From: Odontesthes bonariensis
Taxonomy: Eukaryota > Chordata > Actinopteri > Atheriniformes > Atherinopsidae
Assembly: GCF_027942865.1 (NCBI RefSeq)
Contig: NC_134528.1
Location: 27,118,586 to 27,182,585, forward strand
Direction: 5' to 3'
DNA: 64,000 nucleotides
The notes under the pieces are model-generated. The model was not told where the DNA came from. It made no database searches and saw only the letters and a program-made list of their open reading frames with translations. Below are positions 1 to 12,180 of this stretch, in pieces. Every line of letters starts with the position of its first letter. The stretch's first letter is position 1. The translations under genes were made by a program, and so were the position numbers.

Positions 1-405
1 CTCATTCATCAACTCACCTGTCATTTGCGATCATGGAAGACACAGTAAGTAGACTAGCCCGTAAAGAAGTTCAATAGTCTAGATAAATAAGCGTGGGGAC
101 GAGCCTACCTTGTATCGCGCGTGCACAATCGGTGATTGACAGGCAGCAGAGCCCAGCTCGTAACCTGATTGGTTACCTTTTACCGGTCCGGTCTGCAATT
201 TTGTAAACAAACCTGCTGGCTTCGGAGGGACCTAGCGGGACATATAGGGGACCTAGAGAACTCGTTTTTTTTTGGATTGGGGTATTTAATGTACTACTTT
301 CAGAATCCCCGGACAGTTCCAGGCATTATGCTTGAAAAAGAGTTGCAGACTGCAGCTTTAAGAGCTTTATATGTGAGGAGAAGAATGTTAAATTCTATTC
401 TGAAT

Positions 406-759
406 TTAACAGGGAGCCAATGAACAGAAGCTAAAACTGGAGAAATATGATCTCCTGTTAGATCTCATCAGAACTCTGGCTGCAGCATTTTGGACCAACC
501 TATTGGGTTCATCTGGTTTTATATATGAGTACAGCTGAATATAATCAGCATAGCAATGGAAATATATGCCATGCTGTCTAATAATGTTACTGAATGGAAG
601 CATGTTAAAAGTAAAAATAAACGGTCCAAGCACAGAACCCTGGGGAACTCCATGACTTACTCTGGTTTGTGAGGACAATTCTTTATTTACAAGAACAAAC
701 TGAAATCTTTCAGATAAATATGACTTAAACCAGCCTAAAAAACAGGGAACATAAACCAA
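406..759 (-). pseudogene. L2-like LINE reverse transcriptase fragment
   Basis: Minus-strand translation shows the reverse transcriptase block GVPQGSVLGP followed by a degraded active-site region reading CYADYIQLY, where the family has YADD. It then jumps to VQNAAARVL, which normally lies well downstream, so an internal part has been lost. These blocks are typical of L2/CR1-superfamily non-LTR elements. No intact open frame remains, so this is a dead fragment. The end at 406-470 resembles sequence found again in the L2 3' pieces at 2432 and 7480. Confidence 0.75.
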
Positions 760-933
760 AGAAAACAGGACGGGGGGGCGGGGCTAACACCAAAATGCCT
801 TTGAGAGCCTCCACTGTTCGAGCCCAGCACAATGTCACTTCTTCTTTTGCACCATGAACACCTGCTGTAGACAATTCCAGAAGCGCAACGTCTATGAAGT
901 TAAGCAGCCACTGTCACCAAGTTAGTATATGGG

Positions 934-1850
934 TTGTTGCAATCATTATTATTCAACAGGGATGGTCTTCTCTACTCTTATATTGAGTTCTTATGTGAAA
1001 ATAATATCCTTGTATCAAATATAGATTTTGCCAAAGTTTTTGGAGCAATCCCATCTGGTGTTTTCATGTTATTTAGATGTCAACCAAGAGTGGAAACCCA
1101 ATATTTGTCCCTGCTGTCCTTGATAGACACCCCAGTAGGTAAAGCTTGTTTCTCTGGCAACCTGGTAATAACAACAAATTAATTAAACTCATGTTAAAAA
1201 GTGATGTCACTACAATTCCATACGTGGTCTCATATTGGAATAAATATATGGATCACACTGACTGGAAGAAGACTGGCTCTTACCTAACAAATACCTGTTT
1301 ACCAATAAAGTGAGAGAAATTTCATTTAAAATAATTCACAGATTCTATCCTTCCAATGATCATATTGTTAAAAGATTCAAAAAAGATTGATGTGAAATAC
1401 ACTTTCTGTTCTGGACATATTGAAAGAATTACTCATTTATTTTGTCTCTTTGCCTCTTTGTCCAAAGTCTTTGGATTGATATTTGTAACTTTATTGCTAA
1501 AAATGTTTTAAAAGATTTTAAGTTGTTTTGGAGGAATGTACTGTTTGGGCTCTTTGACTTCAACAAAAATAAAGAAAAACTCAACGAAACATTTATTATT
1601 AACCTCATCATACTGATGGCAAAATTTCATATTCATAAATGTAAATTTACTCGAAGAAAACCATCTTTTGTCACGATGAGCTCAGGCATTATATTGTTTC
1701 CATAAAATTTTCTACTAACCATAAAGCAATCAAAACACTTATTATTTGTGAAAATTAAATATATTATTGTACGCCCCTGACATACAATATGTATGTGAAA
1801 TGCTTATTTGTGATTTGTATGCTGCTTATGTTTTTGAAGTAAAGTTCTAA
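934..1850 (+). pseudogene. L1/Tx1-type LINE 3' end (ORF2 C-terminal region)
   Basis: Forward translation gives FAKVFGAIPSGV, then DTPVGKACFSGN, then (in shifted frames) FKIIHRFYPSN, SLWIDICNFIAKN and FKLFWRNVLFGLF, ending INLIILMAKFHIHKCKF. From memory this is the C-terminal part of ORF2 in fish L1/Tx1-group elements, downstream of the reverse transcriptase. Several frameshifts and stops interrupt it. A polyadenine-rich stretch after 1850 may be the element's tail. Family assignment is by motif recall only. Confidence 0.65.
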
Positions 1851-2211
1851 TACAAAAAAAGAAAAGGGGGGAGGAGGTTTAAAAACCTTCAAGGTGTGAA
1901 ATGATGTTGCATTCCGAAAAAAAAAAAATCCACACCGTGTTTTCCGTTTGTCTTAAAAATGACTGCATGGTGTCTTGTTTCTCTCATGTTGCTGTAAAAT
2001 GTGAATTTCAACAGTAACAATAACAATAATAACGATGATATTATATATGATATTATGACGATATTATTTATAGAACTACTTTTTTGTACAAAGTGACGGA
2101 AATGTAGTGCACTAGTGGATGGGAAGTTTCAAATGAAATTTTGAACAGTGCTACAAAATATGCTACAACTATCTATATAGTATACATCGTAACAGGAGAG
2201 ATCATATTTCT

Positions 2212-2416
2212 TATAATTTTTTTTTCGGGGGGCTTTTTATGCCTTTAATGGATAGACAGTTGGAGATAGAGACAGGAAGCAGGGGGCAGAGAGATGGGGA
2301 AGACATGCAGCAAAGGGCCGTCCGGTGCGTGACTCGAACTGGGGCCCGCTGCAGCGAGGACTGTAGCCTCTGTACATGGGGCGGCTGCTGTACCCACTAC
2401 GCCACCGACCGCCCCA
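2212..2416 (-). mobile_element. tRNA-derived SINE with 15-bp target-site duplication
   Basis: Read on the minus strand, the element begins with a tRNA-like head. An A-box-like stretch (TGGCGTAGTGGG) is followed by a B-box-like stretch (CAGTTCGAGTC). A teleost-style body with 'TTTGCTGCATGTC' and 'AAAGGCATAAAAAG' follows, then an A-rich tail, seen as the T run at about 2215. It is flanked by AGAGATCATATTTCT at 2197-2211 and again at 2417-2431, a perfect 15-bp duplication typical of LINE-mediated insertion. The target is an L2 3' region. Confidence 0.85.
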
Positions 2417-2431
2417 AGAGATCATATTTCT

Positions 2432-2975
2432 CCAGTTTTAGCTTCTCTTCATTGGCTCCCTGTTAAATTCAGAATAGAATTTAAGATCTCATTGTAAGAT
2501 ATTTTCCTAACAGAGCACTTCGTTCCCAAACTGCAGGTTTACTTGAGGTTCCCAGAGTTTCTAAAAGTAGAATGGGAGGCAGAGCCTTCAGTTATCAGGC
2601 CTCTCTCTTGTAGAATAAGCTGCCAGTAAATGTCCGGGAAGCAGACACCCTTTCCACTTTTAAGACCAGGCTTAAAACTTTCCTTTTTGATAAAGCTTAT
2701 AGTTAGGGAGTCGTTTCTCTCCACAGTCGCCTCAGGCACGCTCAGGACGGGAGACCGAAAACAAAGTTTCAGTGCAATCTGTTGGTTTCCTTAGCTAGGA
2801 AATTGTTTTTGAATTGGCTCTATATGAACGAATTGGATTATTTTATGAATAATTATGATTACAATTAATTGAATTCCAATTGGCTTGAATTGGACTTACT
2901 ATCTAAGTGCATTGAGATGACATTTGTTGTATTTGGCGCTATATAAATAAAAATTAATTGAATTGAATTAAACAA
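2432..2975 (+). repeat. L2-like LINE 3' end
   Basis: This stretch holds the end of a LINE reading frame (remnants of the C-terminal residues) followed by a 3' tail. The tail is recognisable by 'GGTTTCCTTAGCTAGGAAA', 'TTGAATTGGACT', 'GAGATGACATTTGTTG' and the terminal 'GGCGCTATATAAATAAA' plus ATTGAATTGAATT repeats. The same tail recurs inverted at 6905, 22808, 27708 and 43246 and direct at 62255 and 63165. The SINE at 2212-2416 sits at its 5' edge. Confidence 0.75.
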
Positions 2976-3039
2976 ATAAAAAATTCGAACAGTTCAAGTG
3001 TGTTAATTGTGAAACATGAGAACGCACAGCTTACTCCAG

Positions 3040-3192
3040 TGGATCGTTGTACAAACTTTTGGCCCCTCTGACTTGCCGTTTTTAAGTCTCCGCCCAGCGG
3101 GATAAAAACCTTCTGCGCACCCTCCGTAGGTCTTCTCCCACGTCAACCAGCGGAACTACTTCCAGACTCTTAAACGGAGCATCACTGTTAAG
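3040..3192 (+). promoter_or_regulatory. nme2: Probable nme2 promoter and non-coding first exon
   Basis: A locally GC-richer stretch contains a TATA-like GGGATAAAAA at about 3100, followed by a C/T-rich start region and a possible 5' UTR exon that ends at 3192 with AAG|gtaacg. The next in-phase acceptor is tttcag at 5059-5064, just before the nme2 start codon. NME family genes commonly have a non-coding first exon. The exact transcription start cannot be seen, so 5' boundaries are estimates. Confidence 0.5.
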
Positions 3193-4881
3193 GTAACGTG
3201 AGCATATATTATAGTCTCATATTAAAATAATTCATCGTTGGAGTCTTTTAGGTTTGAATATGAATCCCCGCTGTTTTTAGTTTGGCTGAGATTGTCAGTC
3301 AACTTTAAAAAAATGTATGGATAAGTGTATTTCCACTGAGTGTGGTGTACCGCCGGTTTCACCATAGTCAAATTTTAGGATAAGAATGTAATCGCTGGAA
3401 GTGTTGAAGACCTGAGTTAATGGGATTTCGATGTGATTAATTAATGGCAGATTCAGGACGGTTCTGCCGTAGCGAGGCAGCGGAAACGGAGGAGACCATG
3501 TGGCTGTTTGTGCAAGGCCCAGGCCTGTCCGGGCGTCTCTTTAGTGTTTGGTATTTCACTCGTTCTGTACTAAAAATCAATTATATGATCCGGCCTCATA
3601 ACGAATCGTAACAATGAAGTTTTGGAGAATGAAGTGGGTGTAGTTGAAAGCAATAAGGAACGATTGAATCATAAGAAATTGATTGCAAGTAGGCTCCAGC
3701 TGGCAGATCAAACGTCACTACCAGAGAGCAGAAGAGGAAAGTCTACTTGCAATTAACCAAACGTCTTTCTGTCTCTGTCAGCACAAAACGATTATAGCCT
3801 AAATTAAAAGCCGCAACTTCCAAAAACTGCAAATTTCACGCATCGTTAACTCACTCTTGCTTGTTGGTTAACGCGTAATAAAAAAATTAGGCGTACTTTA
3901 ATGCGCAAACGACGAATCATCACCAGAAGAAATTCTTAACAAATTTGCGGTCGCTCCACTGAGTGAGTCTCCTCACTAATTATTGGTTGCTTAGATATAG
4001 CATTAAACCACTTTAGCGAGCAAAGGGATGGCCTACCAAGCTTCTTTTTCATACTTTTTTGTAGCGAATTTATATGTAGAATAATGTTTTTAATGTTTAG
4101 AATACAGACTAATTAGATTTTAAAAAAAATTTTTTAATTTCTTTTATGAATCTACAAATGGCTATCTTTGGCCCTACTGTAGGTTTATGATATAAACACT
4201 GTAATGACAGCTTTTATGCTTCCTTTTTTAAACGTTTGTCTAAATGTAGGTTATGACCAGCAGGGGTTGCATCAGTTTTATTTGAATAAGGAAAGAATAT
4301 GTACATTTTACATGGTTATTCAAGTAGGAAACATTATTTGAAATTAAAGCAAATAATTGTCATAAAATGGGTAGTTTAAGTAGAATAGTAGTTTGTTGTC
4401 AACAAAGACAAGTTGCAATAGATTTTATTTAATTCAGTTGGAGGAAATTTTTTAAGGTAAATTTCCTCAGCATCACTCGTTCATAAGCAGTGATTGTTAG
4501 ATGTGTGCACTGTAATAACATTGAACATAAAGTATTTTTACTGTGTGGTAAATGGACTGCACTTGTATTGCGCTTTAATGTTTAATGTGTTAATAGTCTA
4601 GCATTAACACTACATGCCACATTCACTCATAGAGCATGTCTTAATCCATAGAGCTACACAGTGCTTTCTGCTATATTCATACACTGATGGATGCATTGGT
4701 AGGCAATGTGGGGTTCAGTGCTTCGACATGTGGACTGGGGAAGCTAGAGTTAAACCACGACCTTCCGATTGGTCCCGAGCTACAGCCGGCCAAAACTAGG
4801 GCTGTGACTCACTGCAGTCCTGATGAGGTGTTGGACAGATCCACACTGACCTGGGCTGTGAGCGATCTGAGCATTTGTTTT

Positions 4882-4913
<32 letters not shown>

Positions 4914-5064
4914 TGTGGTATGGGATCTGCACCCTCAGCAGCCAGACCCACAGATTTGTGTTCCAAGTGCAGTAAAGCTATGTGAGAGAGTCTTAAGTTT
5001 CTTTTCCTCCTACAGAGTGCTGTTTTTGATCCCTGTTTTGAGTTCTTTACCTGCTCTGTTTCAG
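3193..5064 (+). other. nme2: nme2 first intron
   Basis: The inferred intron runs between a gtaacg donor and a tttcag acceptor. It holds no recognisable gene. A run of about 30 T lies near 4887-4914 just upstream of the coding exon. The open frames in this stretch have no recognisable protein motifs. Confidence 0.5.
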
Positions 5065-5068
5065 AATC

Positions 5069-6461
5069 ATGGCTGAGCTGCAGGAGCGCACCTTCATTGC
5101 CATTAAGCCCGATGGTGTGCAGCGGGGCATCATTGGAGAGATCATCAAACGTTTTGAGATTAAAGGCTTCAAACTTGTGGGCATGAAGCTGCACCATGTA
5201 AGTAAAAAAAAAAAAAAAACATTTTTTTTTTTAGCTTATATACAGGCTGGTGTTAAGGTAAATCTATTGTCTATTTTTAAAATTCTTATATCCATGACAT
5301 TGAGTGTGCAGAGGGAAAGTTAAGCTCTGGTGAGCTGATTAGCGCTAGGTCGAAGTCTTATCTTCTTAACATCTGATCTCCATATGGAATGCGTGTTTCT
5401 TGACCATGATGTGTGTCAACTTGTCCATTATGATGGAGGTCATTTAAAAAGGTCTTGTAGGTCGAATTGCATAATGTTCTGTTCAGCGTTATGGAGTTTT
5501 AAGTGGATCATGTCCTCATGTCAAATCCTTTACTCAGTGACGTTAATGGAGCAGTTGGAGGTAATGTGGATTGGAATGAATGGGGGCAAAGTATGGTTTG
5601 AATAGTGGTACAAAACACTGCAGTTACACACTTTTTTTTATTTTATTTATTTATTTATTTTAAATTGAATAGATAAATACATGGCACATTACAGTGCAGG
5701 CTGAATTGCATTAGCACTGGAGACAATAGAAAACTGATGTTGTCTGATATTTTGCAGAGGGTAGAAACTAGATTTGTTTTCAAATGTGTGAAATTGACAT
5801 CTTTTACCTTCTACAGGCCTCTGAAGATCTCCTTATGCAGCACTACAGTGACCTGAAGGAAAGGCCCTTCTTTCCTTCCCTTGTCAACTACATGAGCTCT
5901 GGCCCAGTGGTTGCCATGGTAAGAACACAACACACACAGACAAGTGTGTATCTTGTGTGTACCACTAAGGCATCAAGGGTACTCGAATCATGGTGTATAA
6001 ACCCGCTCTTCTACCATTAGTCTAATTTAAGCATAACCATGTTTTAGCTCTTGGACAGTTTATTTCTAAGGACTACCGAGGGGTTGGCAGAGCACAAAGA
6101 CTTAGTCCTAATCATTCTTATTGTGTTCCAGGTGTGGGAAGGCAAGGGTGCGGTGAAGACGGGTAGGGTGATGTTGGGTGAGACAAACCCAGCAGAGTCC
6201 AAACCTGGAACCATTAGAGGAGACTTCTGCATCGACGTCAGCAAGTGAGTGGTGTTTGCATAATTCAATGAAGGTGTAGTTGGACCCTCTCTGAAATGGA
6301 AGGGATTCTCATCCTCCTAACTTTTTTTTTTTTTTTTTTTCTTCAGGAACATCATCCATGGCAGTGACTCGGTGGAGAGTGCCAACAAGGAAATATCCCT
6401 GTGGTTCAAACCAGAAGAGTTGGTCAGCTACACAAGCTGCGCCTTCAGCTGGCTTTACTAA
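5069..6461 (+). CDS. nme2: Nucleoside diphosphate kinase, NME1/NME2 group (complete, 152 residues)
   Basis: Coding exons are 5069-5197, 5817-5918, 6132-6244 and 6347-6461, all with GT-AG borders and matching phases. They total 459 nt and 152 residues, the normal length of group I kinases. The enzyme moves a phosphate between nucleoside triphosphates and diphosphates in the cytosol through a phospho-histidine. Visible signatures are [15 protein letters not shown] near the N-terminus, [21 protein letters not shown], the [10 protein letters not shown] (Kpn-loop) segment and the active site [12 protein letters not shown], placing the catalytic His at residue 119. The start is the first ATG after the acceptor. 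The protein ends SWLY, without the usual final Glu. The gene lies tail to tail with mbtd1. NME1 and NME2 cannot be told apart from this sequence alone, so the symbol is provisional. Confidence 0.93.
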
Positions 6462-6729
6462 GCAGCTCTAGGTCGTGCAGTGTTCTTTCCACTGGCCTCA
6501 CACCAGTGAAACTAATACCTGTTACAGGTATTGGTATCTATGTAACATAGATGAATAGGATATGTTAATATTTTGCATTCCTTCTCCTTTCATGTACTCA
6601 TCATACTGTGTGCTGGAGTTTCCATTGAGGTCTGTGTATTCCATTTTCATTCCTGTGATAACATTCCATCCAGTCTTTGTGTGCAGTAATTGACTGGCAA
6701 CTTGTTTTGTTAAAGGTGATCTGCTTTCC

Positions 6730-6779
6730 AATAAATGCGCACAACACTGACTACTGTTGGATTTCATTTTCCTAATAAA
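6730..6779 (+). terminator. nme2: nme2 polyadenylation signals
   Basis: Two AATAAA hexamers at 6730-6735 and 6774-6779 lie about 270-320 nt after the stop codon. They are the likely end of the nme2 transcript. GT-rich sequence follows (GTGATGTCGTG). Confidence 0.65.
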
Positions 6780-6904
6780 ACAAGACAAAGTACATGTGAT
6801 GTCGTGATTCGCTCAACGCCAGAAGATAAAATGACATCTTGCAGAACGAAATGTAAAGGTGTTACTGATGGTTGCACTCAAGTTTAGATACTATTGTGCA
6901 AGAT

Positions 6905-7512
6905 GGTTGACATTCAATTCAATTCATTTTTATTTATAGAGCGCCAAATACAACAAATGTCATCTCAAGGCACTTGGATAATAAAGTCCAATTCAAGCCA
7001 ATTGGAATTCAATTAATTGAAATCATTATTCATAAAATAATCCAATTAATTCATAGAGCCAATTCACTGTAACACCATTCAAAGGATATGTTGGAACAGG
7101 GAAACATGAGTTAATGACCACAATGTCGTCACATATACATAATATCATTCGAGAAATTGAACTGGGGAAAAAGTGAGGAAAGGTGTGACAGATGAGGCCC
7201 CCCAGCAGTCTAGGCCTATAGCAACTTAACTATGGGATTTCAGGATCACCTGAACCATCCCTAACTATAAGCTTTATCAAAAAGGAAAGTTTTAAGCCTA
7301 GTCTTAAAAGTGGAAAGGGTGTCTGCTTCCCGGACATTTACTGGCAGCTTATTCCACAAGAGAGGGGCCTGATAACTGAAGGCTCTGCCTCCCATTCTAC
7401 TTTTAGAAACTCTGGGAACCTCAAGTAAACCTGCAGTTTGGGAACGAAGTGCTCTGTTAGGAAAACATCTTACAATGAGATCTTAAATTCTATTCTGAAT
7501 TTAACAGGGAGG
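6905..7512 (-). repeat. Inverted L2-like LINE 3' end
   Basis: The stretch starts with ATTCAATTCAATTC, 'GAGCGCCAAATACAACAAATG' in pieces and the rest of the L2 tail in reverse. It extends back to 'AATTTAACAGGGA', the part of the reading frame also seen near 2460. It sits in the spacer between nme2 and mbtd1. Confidence 0.75.
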
Positions 7513-8034
7513 GATTCATGTGCAAACCCTCCCCATGTGCAAAAAGCTTATTTATGCCAGTTGTTGCACTCTTTGGGGTGTATAAACGTATAAGAAGGTG
7601 CAGGCGACGCTGCAACTGTTGTCTAGATTCTTTCAAGTGTCCAGCACCAAATTACAGAAGTCTAAGGTTTCAGTTGATGTACTGTTTATGAAAAATCATT
7701 ACGTAAGAGGATGCACTGTTATCCAACCAGAGGAGCAACAATTAGGTGTTTGCATTCAGAGCCAGTAATGACTTTTGCTTGTGCACTTAGCCATCTTATA
7801 GTTGCATACATTCACCACTTAAACTGTCCCAAAATTCACTTGAGTAAATTATGAAAGAATGACCATGTGTTGGATAGTGGATGAGGATCCAAGATAACGA
7901 TTGCATAAAATTGTACAGTCATTTATACCAGTCTGTAGCCAAAGCAAAATGCAGAGGGATTTCGAACAGAAGTGAAATTGTAAACTAAGAGCCAAACCGA
8001 AACTATGCATTAGTTAAAAACAAAACAAACGGTC
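7513..8034. other. Intergenic spacer without recognised features
   Basis: This is the gap between the converging nme2 and mbtd1 transcripts. No gene, repeat family or RNA gene is recognisable here. Confidence 0.4.
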
Positions 8035-9075
8035 TGATCCAAACATTTGGCTTTATTTACAGTATCACAGTACAAATTTACAATGTCAAAGAAACTGATA
8101 TGCACTATCAAAAAGATATACAAACTTTAAACTGCAGTCAAATATATTTGAGTAAAGATTAATATGAATAGATTTTTAACTATCAACATCTTCAAAATTT
8201 GTATCCAAAATAATTTTTTTTTTTTTTCACCAAAATCCTCTCAAATGGCAATTATTTTCAGACAATAACAATCCAATTGCATCATTTTTTTTTATCAAAT
8301 ATATTGTTAGCACCACAAGATAACGTTTTAAGATAATTTTGGGGGAACTATACAAAAGACCCGTGTTACTATACAAGCTGGGAGGGTGGAGGAGAGAAAA
8401 TGAAAAAAAAACTTGAGGATACTCTTCATATATGGAAAGATCACAATTGAGGTCTTCAATAGAAACTTGTGGGGGTTGCATTCAAAATCAAAAGTTGTCA
8501 CTTTTTTTCTTTGAACTTTAACAAAGCAATTTTACAGACGAATTACAAGTTTAATTTATTTGGCCAAAACCGTAGAAACCAGTACAAGTTGATCACAGAA
8601 TAAATGATTTTCTTTGTCATAATTGCTATACTATACACTTAAAATTGAGTGGCTTCAATTTGAGTCCATGGTGTCAATAATTGATATTCAAACTAAAACA
8701 AAAATTATGAAAGAAAAAAAAAAAGACTAATTCATTAAACCTTTGACTTATCCGACAATTATTCTTATATCTCCTGTTAAATGTATTTTTTCTGTCATCT
8801 TGGTACAAATGGACTTCTAGCCCTTCCTGATCACAGCGGAAAAAAGAATTGGAGTGAAGAATAACCAACGGCAACTACAGCAACCTGAGTGGGGGCAGAG
8901 TATGAAAAGCTAAACAACATCAGCACTAGGGATTTTATAAAATGCATTTAGGTGAACAGTGAAATCAAATCAACTCATCACCTCCATCCATATGGGATCA
9001 AGTTGATTTAAAACAACTTTGTGCATTTTATTATTACAGGTTATCTTGAGGAGGGTAGCAGCAGTAAAGTGCAGT

Positions 9076-9106
<31 letters not shown>

Positions 9107-10826
9107 TGAAACAAAGATATGAATGCAGTTTTATCAAGTACTTCAATGTTGTCCTTTTCTACCTTAAACATTAGAGGAAATTAAAAAATCCCCATCAAAG
9201 ACTAATTTGTGTCCTGTCCTTGAGTTGTTTACCACTCATTTAGAAACTTTTTTCAGACAAGGTGTGTCTCCAATATCAGAAGTGGAAAGTGGCAGAAGTA
9301 AATGATTTGTGAATAAAATATAAAACAAGGAGCACGATGAACCAGAAATGCAACAAACTTAAGTTTTTGTTTATTTACTGAGGAAGACAAATTTAAAAAA
9401 GCGTATAAAATACACTCATCTGTAGGTAATAAAAGACTTGTACTGTTATAACTGAGCCTTATAAGCAGCTGAATTACTTTAAATTTTAACCACAATTTTC
9501 ACTGTACAGATACCACTGAAAACCCTGCAAAAAAATACTTTTTTGCATTTTCTTTAATAAAAAAATAAAACAGGAGAAAAAAAAATTAACATTTAGTGTT
9601 GCCAGGCCAATTTCTTCATTAACTTTTTGATTCGTCTAAACTTTTTTCATCAGAAAAAAAACAGTCACACAGTAGTTACACAGAAAGATATGATTACTGA
9701 ATTGTAGAATTGTATCATCATGGTTTTAGTTTTTCTTTCAGATTTAGAAACACAGGACTCAAATATTTGAAAAAATAATTTTTCAGAATTGAAAAGAGAC
9801 ATATAAAACATTAAGAATTTTTGTTTGTTCAATTACTCATTAAATGTATAATTTGCTAAAGTATAATACATGCAACTGAAAGGAACAAATAAAATCAATA
9901 TTGACAGTTTCATCTTTGACATTGTAAAATGAAAAAAAAAATTATCTCTGAAATTAGAATACAATTATTCCATGCCTATCTTATACATTTGTTATTTAGG
10001 TTTCAGTACTAAGTATTCAACAGTTGCTCCATTTCTGTTCATTTCTTGAAAATCATATAAGAGCATTTCTTTGCTTCCACAGAAGAAATTATCATGATAA
10101 ATGAAATAACAAAGTCGTTAAGCGTCTCAAACCCTGCTTGATTTTGAAATGTTATAATAAATTGTACTGACAAAAAGAAAAATAAGCTTCCTGAGAACTG
10201 AATCCTAAACCTTACTGGTAGGAAGAGAAACACTGGATCTTTTGCCATCACTGAAAGTTAAAAGTCTGCTCTGCATTTCAATGCGCTCTTTGACCATCCA
10301 GTGAATATTCATTGTGAACCCTTGCCCATAGATAAATCACAGTTGTACAACAGCTTTCAGTAAATTTTTCTTATCTCTTCATTATATTAAAAAAAGTTAT
10401 CAGGACAGTCGCAGGTGTAAAATTTTTATTTAACATAGCAAAAAAATATGGGATGTTATTGCATAACATTCAGATGAGAAGACTACCTCACGTGCTGTGA
10501 AAAAAAAAATCTCCATTTGGTGTCTAGTCTTCAAGCTGTTATTTTTTTTTAGGTAAACCTCAAAATTTGTTTGCATATGCTAACACACTCGTTTTAGCTA
10601 AATGCTACTAGCATTGGGAGGTAGTAGGTAAACAGCTGTAAAATTCTAGCACTTAGAATGAAATCTTATCCATTTTTGACTGAGAATTTGTTACTCTATA
10701 CTATCTTAGTCATGAGAAATAGAATTTGATTAATAATAATAATAATATATAAGTTTTATATAGCGCTTTTCCAAATGCTCAAAGACGATTAATATATATA
10801 TTAGACTTTTAAAATACATACATACA

Positions 10827-12061
10827 CACTATATTGCCAAAAGTATTCACTCACTCATCAAAATAATTTAATTCAGATGTTCCAATCACTATCGCCACAG
10901 GTGTATAAATTCAAGCACCTAGGCATGCAGACTGCTTCTACAAACATTTGTAAAAGAATGGGTCGCTCTCTGGAGCTCTATGAATTCCAGTGTGGTACCG
11001 TGATATGATGCCACAAATCCATTAATGGAGTTTCCTTGCTCCTAAATATTACACAGTCAACTGTCAGTGGTATTATAACAAAGAGGAAGCGGTTGGGAAC
11101 CACCGCAACTCAGCCACAAAGTGGTTTGCTATGTAAAATGACAGAACGGGATCAGCGGATGCTGAGGCACTTAGTGTACGAGGTCGCCAACTTTCTGCAA
11201 AGTCAATCGTTACAGACCTCCAAACTTCATGTGGCCTTGAGATTAGCTTAAGAACAGTGCTTCCACTTTCTTAACCCAGTCCACTTTGTGGAATGGGTTT
11301 CCATGGCTGAGAAGCTGCATCCAAGCCATACATAACCAAGTGCAATGCAAAGCGTCGGATGCAGTGGTGTAAAGTACGCCGTCACTGGACTATAGAGCAG
11401 TGGAGATGCGTTCTCTGGAGGGACAAATCACGCTTATCCATCTGGCAATCTGATGGACGAGCCTGGGTGTGGCGGTTGTAGAGAGAACAGTACTTGTCTG
11501 ACTGTATTGTGCCAAGTGTAAAGTTTGGTGGAGGTGGGATTATGGTGTGGGGTTGTTTTTCAGGAGCTGGGCTTGGCCCCTTAGTTCCAGTGAAAGGAAC
11601 TCTGAATGCTTCAGCAGACCAAGAGATTTTGGACAATTTTATGCTCCCAACTTTGTGGAAACAGTTTGGGGACGGCCCCTTCCTGTTCCAACGTGACTGT
11701 AAAATGGTGCACAAAGCAAGGTCCATAAAGACATGGATAAGCGAGTTTGGTGTGGAAGAACTTGATTGACCAGCACACAGCCCGATTGAACACCTTTGGG
11801 ATGAATTAGAATGGAGACTGCGAGCCAGGCCTTCTCGTCCAACATCAGTGTCTGACCTCACAAATGTGCTTCTGGGAGAATGTTAAAAATTCCTATAAAC
11901 ACGCTCCTAAACCTTGTGGAAAGCTTGCACAGAAGAGTTGACCCTGTTATAGCTGCAAAGGGTGGGCTGATGTCATATTAAACCCAAAGGATTAAGAATG
12001 GGATGTCACTTAAGTTCATATACGTGTAATGGTAGATGAGCGAATACTTTTGGCAATATAG
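10827..12061 (+). mobile_element. Decayed Tc1/mariner-like transposon
   Basis: The left terminus CACTATATTGCCAAAAGTAT at 10827 is mirrored by ATACTTTTGGCAATATAG ending at 12061. Between them lies a plus-strand transposase relic. The helix-turn-helix part reads NITQSTVSGIITK...RLGTTATQPQSG near 11040-11130. DDE-domain parts such as [21 protein letters not shown] lie near 11505-11570, followed by [15 protein letters not shown], with stops and frameshifts. It cannot encode an active enzyme. It lies in the mbtd1 3' region, in the direction opposite to mbtd1 transcription. Confidence 0.9.
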
Positions 12062-12077
12062 CATGTGTGTGTGTATA

Positions 12078-12131
<54 letters not shown>

Positions 12132-12180
12132 AATATATACATATATAGTATATACATACACATACATTTGTATGCATGTG
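12062..12180. repeat. (TG)n-(TA)n-(CA)n microsatellite
   Basis: Alternating purine-pyrimidine runs (tgtgtg, tatata, cacaca) directly follow the right end of the Tc1-like element. The frames open across them are simple-sequence artefacts. Confidence 0.85.

Noticed and set aside
34..51. ATGGAAGACACA followed by gtaagt, resembling the mbtd1 start exon (MEDT)
   Set aside because: The match is only 12 bases, on the other strand and far away. No partner exon was found. It could be the first exon of a gene, but there is no support in the window.
100..200. Possible promoter with CCAAT-like boxes at the left edge
   Set aside because: Two GATTG/CCAAT-like words and some CpG are present, but no gene beginning here could be identified.
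4687..5076. 129-codon frame just upstream of nme2
   Set aside because: It crosses a poly-T run and the acceptor of the nme2 coding exon. It has no family similarity.
11382..11861. 159-codon minus-strand frame
   Set aside because: It is the antisense shadow of the Tc1-like transposase.
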